A DNA stretch of 64,000 nucleotides from Gonocerus acuteangulatus (taxonomy: Eukaryota; Arthropoda; Insecta; Hemiptera; Coreidae): assembly GCA_946811695.1 (NCBI GenBank), contig OX328124.1, forward strand, positions 98,256,547 to 98,320,546. Direction: 5' to 3'. Below the pieces are notes generated by a model. That model saw nothing but the letters and a program-made list of their open reading frames with translations. It was not told the DNA's origin and ran no database searches. Made by a program: the position numbers and the translations under genes. Shown here piece after piece: positions 46,293 to 58,181 of this stretch (position 1 is its first letter; the number at the start of each line of letters is the position of its first letter).

Positions 46293-48065
46293 ATGAGGAG
46301 CTTGGTATCAAAGTTGGACAACTCCATTTTTTTCAGTTTTCAGATTTTGGTCGATTCTTAAGGAGCTTCTTATGCTGCATTCGGTTTTATAACTGTTTTG
46401 CATTAAAAACAGACAGAACATAGTTAAAATAGCGTTTATTTGCACCGTTCAGTATCAAAATATGGACAATTCCAACATAGTTTGGTTTCAAAAAATGACA
46501 ACTCCTTCAGTAGCCAATGAGAAGATTGCATTAATGCAATCTGCTCCCATCATGCACTGCAAATCCATCATGGCTGAATGTTTATAGTAACTTGTAATGA
46601 GGGCATTTAGCGATAATTCTAATTAATAACTAGCTGTTATCCGGCACATTTGGTGACGAACGCCGGATTTTGAGACAAAACCTCTAGGTACTTGAATCTT
46701 TCTGATTTAGGTGTCATTTTTGAAGTATTTCTTCTCTACCGAGTAGAATGAGACCACTTCCAATTCTTTAGAATAATTATTTTAATGATAAACGGGTTTA
46801 ATATAACAAAACCGTGAAAAACGGCAACTATTCAATTTAAGAAAATCATTTTTACTCAATTGGTAGATCTATGAATCCTTCCAAATGTATTTTCAAGACC
46901 TCAGGTGAATAAATTAACTAATGTAATACTGGGAACTGTTCTCGACATATTCCTCTTTATTTAAATTTTCGCGTACAACAATTAAATATTGACAGTTTCA
47001 CACTAAATATTAGATAGATCTCACCGTTAATGTTCAGTTATTTGCTATCACAAACTTTTAAACAACTATCTCCAGAAAATAATAATGGTTAATTCGTTTT
47101 TAATAAAATAATCGCATCAATAATTGATAAATTAATTTTAATAAGCTTTGCAAAAGTATGGCTGAGTACTGCGATGAAAAGTATAGCACAGCAACTTCAA
47201 TACATGTACTTTTAGGTAAAACTGTGCGAAGAGGATAGCGAAGTACCACATTTTTTCTAAACCGAATAAACTAAGGATATTTTAGTTTCATTAGAGATAT
47301 CTTTACAATCTATCTGCACAATCAAAGTGCGGTGTGCCATACTACACCATAATTGACGTGAAAGATTTATGTCCATAACAAAGAAGGCCAAGTCACTTCT
47401 AGAACTTAATCCTGCACCAATTCCCGTCGGCTGTAGCATCAACCCCTAGAAACTTGGAGATGTTAAGAATCTCTTGTCCAAGTACTCCGGAAAAAATTAG
47501 GAAGAAAGAGACCGTTTGCAGTGGTACTTCAACCTCACAGTACAGAGTGAAACTGCTAATGTTATCAATAGTGGACACTTTGAGTGTGTTGATTGAAGAT
47601 TTTGATGAACTAGTTCTTTCTAAGGTGTGAGAATAATTCAAAGACTTCAATTTTGTCAAACTGCATTTAAATATATTTTTTTTAAGTAACTTTTAACAAT
47701 ACGATTTTTTTAATACATTAGACATAATTATATTATATTAAAACACTCTCGTGCATATCGAGTCCATATTTTTTTTGGTTTCAAAAGAGGATAGATTCAA
47801 TTTTAAAATGGCTCCCTTTGGTTTCAAAAACAGAACTCCATGACTTGGTTTCAAACATGGATAACTCCACTATTTAAAGTATGTTTACGGCCTTAATACT
47901 CATATAATTTTGTAATGCCTTTGAAAACATGTTTTTTAGACCTAGGAGAATAACATATAAAAAATCACCATGATACTGACAACCCTATAGTAGATATGGT
48001 TTTTTACCTCTCCTGTAAAAAAATCAAAAGTGGAGTTTTCCAATTTTGATACTAAGCTCCTCATA
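46293..48065. mobile_element. Terminal-inverted-repeat element inserted in Tigger, 1.77 kb, unclassified
   Basis: The ends ATGAGGAGCTTGGTATCAAA and (reverse complement of the right end) ATGAGGAGCTTAGTATCAAA are inverted repeats that continue for about 38 bp through ACTCCA. Inside both ends the motif GGTTTCAAA...GGA-AACTCCA recurs (near 46452, 46483, 47778, 47820 and 47848), as expected of subterminal transposase-binding sites. Minus-strand frames at 47257-47659 show no known domain. The target duplication is unclear (AT or TA), so the superfamily is undetermined. Confidence 0.72.
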
Positions 48066-48809
48066 TGTTCTCGCTATTCAAGGATTTAAAATTAAAACGT
48101 CAATGATGACCACGTCAAAATATACCCTTACATTAATGGCCTTGTTAATAATAATTTTTGTTCAACTTTTGATGAAACTCTTCTTAATAACCAGATGAAT
48201 TTTTAAATAGAAATTTGAAAATAACGATTAGTAAGAGTGTTCAGTTTATATAATAAATTCATTATCAATCTAGATGGAATAAATAATGTATGGAATATGA
48301 ATGTAAACATCATTTATTAATTACTGCAACAATGAAATTTAATTCCAGTAAAAGATATCTATAACTTTTGTTTTTATCCGGTAAATATTCTTTCCTAACA
48401 AATTTTATGTAGAATAATGTCAAAATATTATAAAAGGAAAATTTTAAAGCTCATTTGGACGCGTGATTCTTGAGAATTGACAGAGTATTGTCTTAATTTT
48501 CATAAACTGAATAATCATTAGCCAGTAAAAAGTTATGCTAGGACTTCCATATTAACAATCTTAGATCTCACTTTACAGCAAATATTTGTATTATTCTATT
48601 TTCAAGCAGTTAATAAATATAGTATAAAGCTGCATGGGAAAATTCAGACGACAAAGAAAATAAACTCTAATTACTAATACTTAAATATATAAAAACTGCT
48701 CGAACTAATTATTCTATAAAATAACATTCCCTTAAAATTGAATTATGTCTAAATTCTCGTGATCTTACAGTAATTGGGGTTCTTTTAGAATTTAATTTAA
48801 TTTAATTAG
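48066..48809. other. Unassigned AT-rich stretch
   Basis: It may include the degraded right part of Tigger, but no Tigger right terminus or coding motif could be seen. Confidence 0.35.
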
Positions 48810-48975
48810 GAAGCATGGGTGGCCGTGAGTTCTAAGGCGTGTGCACTTTGTGCCCAAGGTTGTGGGTTTGATTCCCTCTAAGGGTGGTGGCTTTTGATTC
48901 GAAAAATGCTAGAAAAGTGTAGTAACCTGTAGATAACCCGTCCTAAAATTCAATGTCAATAATAAATGGACGTCA
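48810..48975 (+). repeat. tRNA-like SINE, divergent
   Basis: GGGTGGCCGTGAGTTCTAAG and GGTTGTGGGTTTGATTCCCT resemble A and B boxes. GTAGTAACCTGTAGATAACC and TCAATGTCAATAATAAATGG follow in place of the body and A-rich tail of family c. Confidence 0.55.
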
Positions 48976-49804
48976 AAATAAAAATAATAATCTACATTTA
49001 CATTTTACGCCTGCAGCGGGCATTCACTTGTCAATGCGCAAAGGCTAACTGCAGAATGTTATGCACAATTCTTAAAAACAAGTAGGCTTCGTTTAGGACA
49101 CACCTGACTTACTCACTGACACTTCCTGGACAGAAAAAAAGGCCAACTTGTAGATAATGTAACTGAGTTGAAATTTTCTATTTAAATATCTGTCTTCATA
49201 TCATTGAATATGCGCATTAAACGTTTTAAGCTATTAAGAGTACTTAGCTTTGATTATTGCAACTTAAAATAAGCATTCAATGTTGAGTAGACTAATAAAT
49301 TGTTAGCAAGTAATTTGTTCAATGAACATTTAGATAAATAACAAAAAAAAAAAAAAAAAAGGAACTGGCGAGAGGACTTTGAAAAATATGTTTTTTATGA
49401 AAAATTTGTGAAAATGAAACTTAAATCTAAGTGACGTAAAAGCCTGCTATCTGTAATAGCTTTACGCCTGAGCCAAAACATACGGAATTCCCCAATTTTT
49501 TTATGCTCTTTTTCCCTTGGGCTTGTACTAACATATATAACATGTTTCATGAGGCGTAAGAGATGTAGAGGCGGTGAAATTACTACCTTTGCGGGATTGG
49601 GGCCCTGTTCTGGTTGAAATCGTAAATCTACCCTCATCTTTTGTGTGGGTAAAACCTAAAGCTGAGTGTGGAGGATTGATTAACTAAAAGGGATCTTCCT
49701 GTTCTTTCTAGGTGGGTGTGCTATGTGCTTAACGCCTGGACGATTACTTTCGAGTGCTCTATAAATAGTTGATGGCAGACAATGCAATAAAAATAATAAC
49801 CAAA

Positions 49805-49806
<2 letters not shown>
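48976..49806. other. Unassigned stretch
   Basis: A short A run (about 49342-49359) and an 80-codon minus frame at 49395 without any domain. No supported gene. Confidence 0.4.

Positions 49807-49865
<59 letters not shown>
49807..49865. repeat. (TA)n microsatellite
   Basis: About 29 TA units. Confidence 0.96.
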
Positions 49866-49867
<2 letters not shown>

Positions 49868-49935
49868 CGAGCTGCTTCTAACAGTGGTATTGTGTTCTAA
49901 AAGTGACTATTTACTCATAGACGCAATATATTTAT

Positions 49936-50436
49936 CATGATGATTAGATAGTTAGCCGTCGAGGTGACAAGTACAGATGGAATGGTTGGGATTCGGCTAA
50001 ATAAACCTCAATATGATTTTGTTTTAAAAAAATCTATATTTCGGACGTTTCGGCTACTCATTGGTAGCCTTCGTCAGCTAAAATGACAAAAAAAGGAAAA
50101 AAATAATACAAAAACAAAAAAATTATGATTGTGATAGGTAACAGAGCTATAGATAAAATTAACTTATGAAAGAACATATCGTCTTAAATTCTTAGAATGT
50201 CATAAGTTCATAAGTCTTAAATTCTTAGAATGTCATCATAAGTTAATTTTATCTATAGCTCTGTTACCTATCACAATCATAATTTTTTTGTTTTTGTATT
50301 ATTTTTTTCCTTTTTTTGTCATTTTAGCTGACGAAGGCTACCAATGAGTAGCCGAAACGTCCGAAATATAGATTTTTTTAAAACAAAATCATATTGAGGT
50401 TTATTTAGCCGAATCCCAACCATTCCATCTGTACTT
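49936..50436. mobile_element. Penelope-like palindromic insertion with 13-bp TSD
   Basis: The palindrome (49968-50437) has about 215-bp arms that look identical, from CAAGTACAGATGGAATGGTT to TTATGA. Its loop contains a direct repeat of GTCTTAAATTCTTAGAATGT. The direct repeat GCAATATATTTAT flanks it (49923-49935 and 50437-50449). On the plus strand the right arm reads CTGACGA, then a GGCTAC/GTAGCC stem, then GAAAC, matching the CUGANGA-stem II-GAAA core of hammerhead ribozymes known in Penelope-like elements. No reverse transcriptase is present. Confidence 0.65.
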
Positions 50437-50449
50437 GCAATATATTTAT

Positions 50450-51516
50450 TTTAATTAAGTTATTTTTCATGCATCAAGGGAATGTGGCGCTATTGGCCAA
50501 GATGTCGATGCGCCATAATAAAAATAAAAAAATAAAAATCAAGGGAATGTATTTTACAAAATTGACATTTTTGGTCTAAAACGACAAAAAAACAAACAAA
50601 CAAAAAAAACAAATCGGTCCTTACTATAAAACTAACTAACTGAATAGATACAAGTTTGACCTGTCCTGTGTAACTTGACTAACTCAGTTTCGGGAGCCAA
50701 TATATAGAAAAATAGCCTAATTCTTGAAATAAATCGGACAAAACTACAGTTTTAATATATTAAAACGCTAAAATTAACAAAAACCTTTACATAATTCATT
50801 TGGATTATATAAAGATACAAATGCCATACAATTTAACGAACGTTTGACGGTTCAAATCTATTTAGAGACCACATTCATTTAGAGTATAAATAGCAGTTAT
50901 TTATTGTTTATTTATTTAGGGAGTTTGAAAACAGCAAGGTATAGTTAATAAAATCAATATAAAATAAAATATTAAAAAATAGATATAAATCAAGTATTTA
51001 AAATATATAAAATTCCTACCAACGAAAATAATTAATTTGACAATTAACTATATTAATAATGTGAAAAAATACACTGAGAAAATTTTAATTATAATAAATA
51101 ATAGAATAATTAATTTTTTATTGCAAGAAACAAATCGTTATTTTATCTCTATTGTAGGAGATTTAATAAGATGACTATATTTTATCTTCTGTAGCCGATC
51201 CAACAAAAATAGCAGTTAATATTGTCAACTACTGAACAAATGAATATTCAAAGTAATATACTGCTCACCAGCTCTCATACTGCTGGACATACCTATCTCA
51301 TCATAAGATAGGTAAGAATCTTTTTTACCCAGATTTCCGGTTATTTTATGTTGCTTTGTGTGTATAATACCTTACTTATCTATTGGTAATAGTATTTGCT
51401 TAAAAAATATACGAAATGAAATTAAAGAAAAAAAAAACCTTTTTTAAATCAAACAGCTTTAGAAAATAAGAATTTAAATTGAAAAAAAAGTTATTTTTTT
51501 TTTTTTTTGTTTTTTT
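50450..51516. other. Unassigned AT-rich stretch with a SINE tail
   Basis: TGGCGCTATTGGCCAAGATG and TCGATGCGCCATAATAAAAA at 50486-50525 are an isolated copy of the shared SINE/LINE tail. The rest shows no gene. Confidence 0.5.
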
Positions 51517-51566
51517 TTTTTGTTTTTACGGCGCATCTACATCTTGGCCATTAGCGCCGAAAAAAA
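51517..51566 (-). repeat. Inverted SINE/LINE tail
   Basis: TTTTTACGGCGCATCTACAT and CTTGGCCATTAGCGCCGAAA are the reverse complement of the tail at the 3' end of the 5.9-kb SINE. Confidence 0.7.
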
Positions 51567-51932
51567 AAGTTATTGTTTTTTATTTCAGTTAAATCTTTTT
51601 AGAATATTGGACAACCTCTATTTTGAATTAATGCTTCATTTCGGCTGTTCGTACTTCTTATTAAGCTCAATATATATCTAATGGTGAGGTGAAGACGCCC
51701 ATTTCTCAATTAAGGCGTCAGTTCGTCCAAGCTCTGTGGACAAGGCGAACGCATGTGTAATTAGCGTTGGGGTTATCCTAAAGTTGTTTAATTCAAACAA
51801 GCAGGCCAGTTGAACCATACAATTTCATGTCGGCTAAATAACATTGAACCGAACTATGAGGTCGAGCATTGTCATTATCAACGATGAAGTTATCACCAAT
51901 TTTTTGGGATAAAGGGATAATGCAGGTAATAT
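51567..51932. other. Unassigned stretch
   Basis: No gene could be supported. Confidence 0.4.
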
Positions 51933-52066
51933 GTCTCTCTGTGGTTCAGTGGCTAACGTATTGGATTCACATGCGGGAGAGGAGTACCGTCTGCAGCAAG
52001 TTGAATCTTTTCATTTCAAGGCCAGTAAAAAAATTCTCTGCTCCAGGATGGATGTTTAAAAAGGGT
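51933..52066 (+). repeat. SINE family c, truncated at the junction with element B
   Basis: GTGGTTCAGTGGCTAACGTA, TTGGATTCACATGCGGGAGA and TGCTCCAGGATGGATGTTTA match the 28.46-kb copy. It breaks after AAAAAGGGTG, where the element B inner arm begins. Confidence 0.72.
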
Positions 52067-52699
52067 GTAAAGACAAGTTCGTTACATAGAAGACCTATTA
52101 GTAACATACTAAGAACAGTAAAGACACTTCAAATGGCCTTTAAAAACAACAATAAAAATACTTATATCCAGTTACTAAAATATCACTTTCCTCAACCAGG
52201 TATATTCTTTAACTTGGCAATGTTTAATTTTCTCTCTAAAGATAATTTCGGAACAAATAAAACATTGCCAAGTTTAAGAATATACCTGGTTGAGGAAAGT
52301 GATATTTTCAGTCTGGTCAGTTGAAGTGTCTTTACTGTTCTTAGTAAGTAACTAATAGGTCTTGTAAGTAATGAACTTGGACATTTCTTTCTTGTATCAT
52401 CTCTTGTATTGGCAAATATGTTTGTTGAAAATATGGTACACTTAATACACCAACTCACACTACTTTTTTGGAGTGGATATTTCTCGCTTTTTGGGAGGGG
52501 GGTGTTTCGGGGAGGGGAACTTGGCCTCTATTTCACATTTATGTTTTTTTAGTAGTATTACTTTTTTCTAAGTATTAATTAAAATTTAGTTGCCACATAC
52601 CTACTGGCTTTTGTACTTCATATAAAACCAGGGTCTTTGATTCTGCATAAAGTTCTCCTTACTGCTTGATATTTGATACCAATAAGTAGCATACGTATC

Positions 52700-53033
52700 T
52701 ACATCTAATCACTAGACTAGAAAAGTTAGAAGCTCTTCCAGATGACACTACTCTAGAGGACAAATTGATTGCTCTCTTAACTAAACTATTACACTGTAAA
52801 ACACAGGAACCTTATCCCGAGGATAAAGATCACAATAGGGAAAGTGTAGAAGGCCTTCAAGAAAAAGATAAGAACAAAGACGATACGTTTTGGGTTTGTG
52901 ATCTTAAACTTTGTAATTTAGATGACTCGACTTTGAAAAACTTAGTATGCAGTTAACCCCTACGACTTTATTTACAACATTTAAGAAAGAAGTCACACCT
53001 GTTGTTGTTAAGATGCGTCAAAATGTTTCTTAA
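52700..53033 (+). pseudogene. Decayed coding segment in element B, third copy
   Basis: LEKLEALPDDTTLEDKLIAL, then PYPEDKDHNRESVEGLQEKD and FWVCDLKLCNLDDSTLKNLV read in one frame, followed by a stop at about 52954. This is the longest uninterrupted version of the three. Family unknown. Confidence 0.5.
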
Positions 53034-53786
53034 AACATCTAATATAGGTTATCCTTGCCAGGACGATTCATTTGATACCCAAATGAATCGGGTTTCAGAA
53101 GGAATGTTGGCTTTCCGATGGAACAAAAAGTACAAAACGCAATAGGTAATATGACACTCCTATATCAAGACCTACCTGTTTGCCAAGTTTTGTCAAAATA
53201 GGCCAAACGGTGTGGATTTGTAAAAGGAACATACATACAGACAGAAAGCTGATAGACGATTTAGACCAAGCCTATGTCACTCCCCGGATAAAGACCTACC
53301 TGTGTACCATGTTAGGACAAAATCGGCCAAATTGTGTGGATTTTTATAAGGAATACACAGTCAGGCAAACAGCTGATAGACGATTTTGAACTAGCCTTTG
53401 ACACTCCCCGGATCAAGGCCGACCTGTGTTTCAAGTTTTGTCAAAATGGGTCAAACGGTGCGGATTTGTATAATGAGCAAACAGACAGACAGATAGCTGA
53501 TTGTCGATTTTGACCTAGTCTATGCCACTTCCCGGATGAAGACCCACCTGTCTGCCAAGTTTTGTCAAAATCGGCCAAACGGTGTGTATTTGTGTGTGGA
53601 ACAAACGGACAGACAGCTGATAGGCAATTTAACCTAGCCTGTGATTCTCTCCGTATAAGACCCACCTGTTTCCCAAGTTTGGTCAAAATAGGTCAAACGG
53701 TTCGGATTTGTATAAGGAACAAACATACAGACAGATAGCTGGTATAAGATTTTGATCGATCCTATATGCGTCAAAATGTTTCTTAA

Positions 53787-55068
53787 CCCTAGAACGACAC
53801 ACTGGGGTGTAACACACCCCAGGAATGTTTAAATATTGATTAATTCCTGTGTGTGTTGCTCCGTAGCCAAATCCCGCCATGTAAATAACCTTCATGCATA
53901 ACATAATCGATTCTAATTATTATCTGCCATGTGACAGTCTTTTTTTTTGCTGCTTGTAGTAATCTGAACTAGTCTTGGGGTATTTCACACCCCAGTGTGT
54001 CGTTTGAGTAAGTGTTCAGGGTATCTCACACCCCAGAGTGTCGTTAGTGTAACTGTTCGACAGCCTACGAGAAGTGGCAGAAGAAAACAAAATAATATAG
54101 TAAGACATTTATTTGGGCTTAATAGCCCTGCTAAGGATATTTCCAGCCCTTCGGCACCTCTTATTTTCACCAGATATTATCAGTGAAATAACTAATTGTA
54201 AAAACGATGAAATTCTTAGAAGGCGGGACGCGATCAATTCTGTTCAGACAGATAAATAAGATACTGATGAGGTAGAGATACGGACATTTATTGGCTTGTT
54301 ATATATTTCAGTAGAGAATAAATCCCGTAAAGTCTTATTAGAAGAGTTTTCTATAAAAAATGGGCCATCCTTTATTTTGACGTGATGCCCATGAATAGGT
54401 TCAGCTTCCTCTCATAGTGCTGGAGATAAGACGATAAACTGACAAGACATGAGAGGAAGGCTAATGACAAAATGGCACCTATTAGAGACATATGGGAAAT
54501 TTTTATGAACAATTTTGAAAAATATTACACCCTTTTTGAAAAGGTTCTTTTGATAAGCAATAGCTGGCCTTTAGAGGCAAGAAAAACATGAAAGGAGTTC
54601 GTTTTGTGAAAGGGTAAAGGAAAGATAGCTATTTGCAACGAACACGGGCCAGCAAGATGTCTGGAGTGCAGTGATTGACAGAGGTTCCTTCAGGGCCACC
54701 TCTATGTATTTTATGACTATATAATTCAAAAAATGACTTTTCTGCCACGTTTTATGAATCTTTTACTTAATATTTTTATGTTTTTAAGAGCCCTACGAAT
54801 TATGTTGTTATTTAGGACGAAAATTGATTTTTTATTTATTTTGCAGCTAGTTGGATCGTTAAATTTTACATTATCGAGATTTTTGGATCTGAAAATAATC
54901 CATTTTAAAGTGATTTATTTTTGTTTCCTAGACTACTTAGATATTTTAAAATACATTATAAGCATTGCAGGTCTTATCACTTATATTTTACATCAATTTA
55001 TATGTTGGGGTGTACCAAACCCCAGTGTGTCAGATTAAGTTGACTTTTAGAAGTGTGTCATTCTAGGG
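53787..55068 (+). mobile_element. piggyBac transposon, 1.28 kb, inactive
   Basis: The ends CCCTAGAACGACACACT and (reverse complement of the right end) CCCTAGAATGACACACT are inverted repeats. TTAA flanks both (53783-53786 and 55069-55072), the signature target duplication of piggyBac. ACACTGGGGTGT-like palindromic motifs recur subterminally (53806, about 53990 and 54030, and 55015). The interior has broken transposase text. The copy is inserted in the right arm of element B, so it is younger than B. Confidence 0.93.
54265..54720 (+). pseudogene. piggyBac-type transposase fragment
   Basis: Across several frames and stops the plus strand reads EVEIRTFIGLLYISVENKS, then NGPSFIL and MNRFSFLS, then RHERKANDKMAPIRDIWEIF and FEKYYTP. 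This follows the order of the DDE_Tnp_1_7 domain (FIG-LY-G, S-RF-x-I-LRF, R--DK-API--W--F--Y-P). The first catalytic Asp region after Y-P and most of the rest are missing or unreadable. At least four stops or frameshifts make it non-functional. Confidence 0.8.
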
Positions 55069-55592
55069 TTAAAACATAAAATATAGGTTCTTCATACCGA
55101 GACGATTCATTTGATACCCCACATCATGGGTTTCGGACGGAATGATGGGTTTCCGAAGGAAGTACAAAACTGGCACCCCCGCCCCGGAAGTGGAGTCAAA
55201 CACAACTTTTCAGGATTTTTCGATTTTTTTCTTTAATAACACCCTCATATCTATCATCCTGCAAAATGTCAAGCCTCTGGCATCATGGGAAGTGACTAAT
55301 AATTTTGATGAGTCAGTGAGTCCTATAAATCGCGATTTTCGATCGCTTATATCTCAGAAACTATTCGATGTAGAATATTGAAATTTTTCAGTTTTACTCA
55401 CATATAGTAGTATAATACCTGTGTACGAATTCATAACTTTATCTTTACCTGGTTGAAAGTTTTGAGAGGGTAAAAATCGGCTCTAAGACCTCCTGTAATA
55501 TACACACAGTATGCTTAGGCCGGAACTTGGCCTGGCGCACTACCGTGCGCCTAGATAGGAAATATAGCTACTGCAATACGAATTCACTGCAG

Positions 55593-55597
<5 letters not shown>

Positions 55598-55651
<54 letters not shown>
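55598..55651. repeat. (TA)n microsatellite
   Basis: About 27 TA units. Confidence 0.96.
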
Positions 55652-55655
<4 letters not shown>

Positions 55656-57324
55656 ATTTGTATACTTTTTTATGAGTAAAAAATATCTATTAAACATTTC
55701 CGTCATATAGGAAAAATATTATGGCGGAAGTGTGCAAAGACCTGAATTCCCAAAGCGCAATCTAAAGCTCATCATCCATCATCTATACTAAAGCCAATGA
55801 ATCCACCTAAAGTACATTTAAGTACTTCAGCTTGTAGGATTTCTTGCGGCTGGGTAGCTTTAGGGAGTGGGGTGAGGCAATAATTGGACGCTCTTGAGCC
55901 AAGGGGTTCTACAGTCTTCGGGGCTCGTACCCATGAATATTTATACAGGGCTCATGGTCGTTATACCCCTGAGGTTCTATGTGTCCGTGAATTTATATGT
56001 TAAGGGATCCTGTAAGTACTGTGTGTATGAGGATTTGTGGGGACGAAATCCCGAAGTACTAATTCGTGCGGTTGGAATGGAACATGTAGCCTTCGGAGAC
56101 AATACATTCCTACTTATACTTTGCCTTGGTCATCTAGCTCCCACGATTTGAGACGGCATGAAGTAGTTGTATGTCGTTTAAGCATTGGGTATACCTTACT
56201 CACCCATTCCTATTTAATGAATAAACTGAAAAACATTCTTCTAGACAGTGTAATATACCTCTATCAGTTAAACACATATTGACAGAGCGTACTTTACGAC
56301 CATCTGACAGAGTGAAGCTATTTCATGAACAATATCTTTCAACATCTAGAACAAACCCAGCTATACACGAAGGTTTAATTCTAGACTCTTCATCTGATAT
56401 ATGGGAGGATATGAGGAAATGCTAACAGAATGTGTTTGAAGGATATTTCGGATTAATATTTGTGAAAACATTTATTTTATGATACATATCTATGGGGTCT
56501 GGGTAGGAGACCGCTTACATGTCTCCGGAAACCAGTTAAACTCCTACTTAAATATTATCTGCAGCCAACGTGTGAATTCGGTAAGATTTTACCAAGTTAG
56601 ATAAGAAATAAATGATGTGTTTAAATTATAAGGTTAAAAATATTCTTTTCCATAAAATAAATAGGTATATATTAAGTAGAGTCGATGAAGACAATGATGA
56701 ACATCTTTCCATGAGTAGCCACCGAAATGTGCAACCGAGAAAGATAAGTTCTTGGCCAGTAATTTTTATGAATACCTATTACATTAAAAAATATTCTTTT
56801 ATTCGCTATTTCTGAAGGATGATACAGATAGAGTTCCCTCCAGAGCTAAATGAAAGTGGAAATTGCGAGCTAATAAAGGTGGAATTTCCCCAGAGGTAAA
56901 TATGCCTATCTCCTTTCTGCACATTTCCACCTATGTCGGAAAGGATAATCAACAGGATTACAAAGGTGATTTTAGTTTTTCAAAGAGAAAATTAAATGAT
57001 TGTAACTAAATAAAATATTATTATTCGTAATAAATAATTGCGAAACTGTAATGTTTTTTAAGTTTCAAGAATGTAGATTGAAGAATTGATATTCGATATG
57101 CAATTTGTCCAAAAACTTCTAATACATTACACGCATTAGTCGTACAGCGGTGTGGGATTACAAAACAAAATATTAGTAACTTAAATATTTTTAGAAAATG
57201 AGATTTTTTAGTACACCTAAAAACAAGTATATCTTGCTGAGCTAATTTTATTCGCATTATTAATCTTAAATAATATTTAATATATTATATTGTGATTATA
57301 AAATTGCATCAGTTATTAATTATT
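55652..57324. other. Unassigned stretch
   Basis: No gene recognised. Around 56280-56420 one frame reads ERTLRPSDRVKLFHEQYLST, which looks protein-like but lacks a recognisable family or splice pair. Confidence 0.35.
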
Positions 57325-57336
57325 ATTATTGTGCAC

Positions 57337-57729
57337 GCAGTCTGGGAGCGGAAGGTACTCAGAAGGATATATGGCCCGGTAAAGTGTGGCGACTTCTGGA
57401 GAAGAAAAACTAACCAGGAGCTTAAAACGCTGTATGGAGACCCAGACATAATTACTTTTAAAAAACACCAAAGGCTCAAATGGTTAGGACACGTCGAGAG
57501 AATGACCCCTGAAAGATTGCCAAGAAAGCTCCTTTATGGAATGCTGGATGGCAGAAGAAGGCGGGGAAAACCTCGATTGCGCTGGCTGCACGACGTGGAG
57601 AAGGATTTGAAGGAGATAGGAATCCGTCGTTGGAGGCGTTTTGCGACAGATAGAGGTGCCTGGAATAAGCTGTTGGCTGAGGCCGTGGTCCTTCATGGAC
57701 TGTAGTGCCCGTTTGTAAGTAAGTAAGTA
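57337..57729 (+). pseudogene. 5'-truncated LINE, reverse transcriptase C-terminus, with TSD
   Basis: The open frame (to the stop at 57703-57705) reads VWERKVLRRIYGPV, WRRKTNQELKTLYGDPDI, KHQRLKWLGHVERM, RRRRGKPRLRW and DRGAWNKLLAEAV. This is the highly conserved end of insect non-LTR retrotransposon polyproteins (E-RILR-I-GP...N-EL, RL-WLGHV-RM, G-RRRGRP-LRW, DR--W--L---A). A TAAG repeat tail (about 57714-57729) follows. The insertion is flanked by ATTATTGTGCAC at 57325-57336 and 57730-57741, so it is a complete, very short insertion. The frame is intact but lacks endonuclease and polymerase motifs. Confidence 0.88.
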
Positions 57730-57741
57730 ATTATTGTGCAC

Positions 57742-58141
57742 TGATATTGTCCATATATAAAAAACGTTAGCTGTTATAAGAAATTATGCATCGAAAGTTG
57801 ACATTGAAAATAATAACATAAAAATCTAAATTAGAATGAATTTAATAAATGTAAAGGTTAAAAAAAAAGATTGTTGTCTACATGTTATACTAATATCGCA
57901 AAGATTTTTTTTTAAATGTTTGTACTTTAAATTTGATTTCCACAGGCTCTAACTCCAAAAGAATGTCATATGAATTACACTATTCATCTTTCTAAATATG
58001 TATTATTCTTTTAGCGCTGCCTAATATAGAGCAGTAGACCAAGATTATGTCACAATAATTCAAAAATGTAAGTTACTAATAATGACAACAATTGAATTTG
58101 TGAAATTGCAAAGAAATGTTTGTATCGGCAGAATAGGACAT
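57742..58141. other. Unassigned AT-rich stretch
   Basis: No gene or repeat recognised. Confidence 0.4.
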
Positions 58142-58181
58142 GTTTAGGCAACTCATTTTTGAGTACATGAGTTGCCTAAAC
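58142..58181. repeat. Perfect 15-bp hairpin
   Basis: GTTTAGGCAACTCAT and ATGAGTTGCCTAAAC flank a 10-nt loop. Confidence 0.9.

Larger units (their letters stand above)
52070..55556. mobile_element. Palindromic element B, copy with truncated left arm and nested piggyBac
   Basis: It begins in the inner left arm (GACAAGTTCGTTACATAGAA), has the central hairpin at 52.17-52.31 kb and then a complete right arm: the coding remnant (52.7-53.03 kb), six ~105-bp tandem units (53.16-53.77 kb), the CCCACATCATGGGTTTCGGA segment and the end GTGCGCCTAGAT. The piggyBac at 53787-55068 interrupts the segment TTTCTTAA|AACAT, which is continuous in the full copy. Confidence 0.85.
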
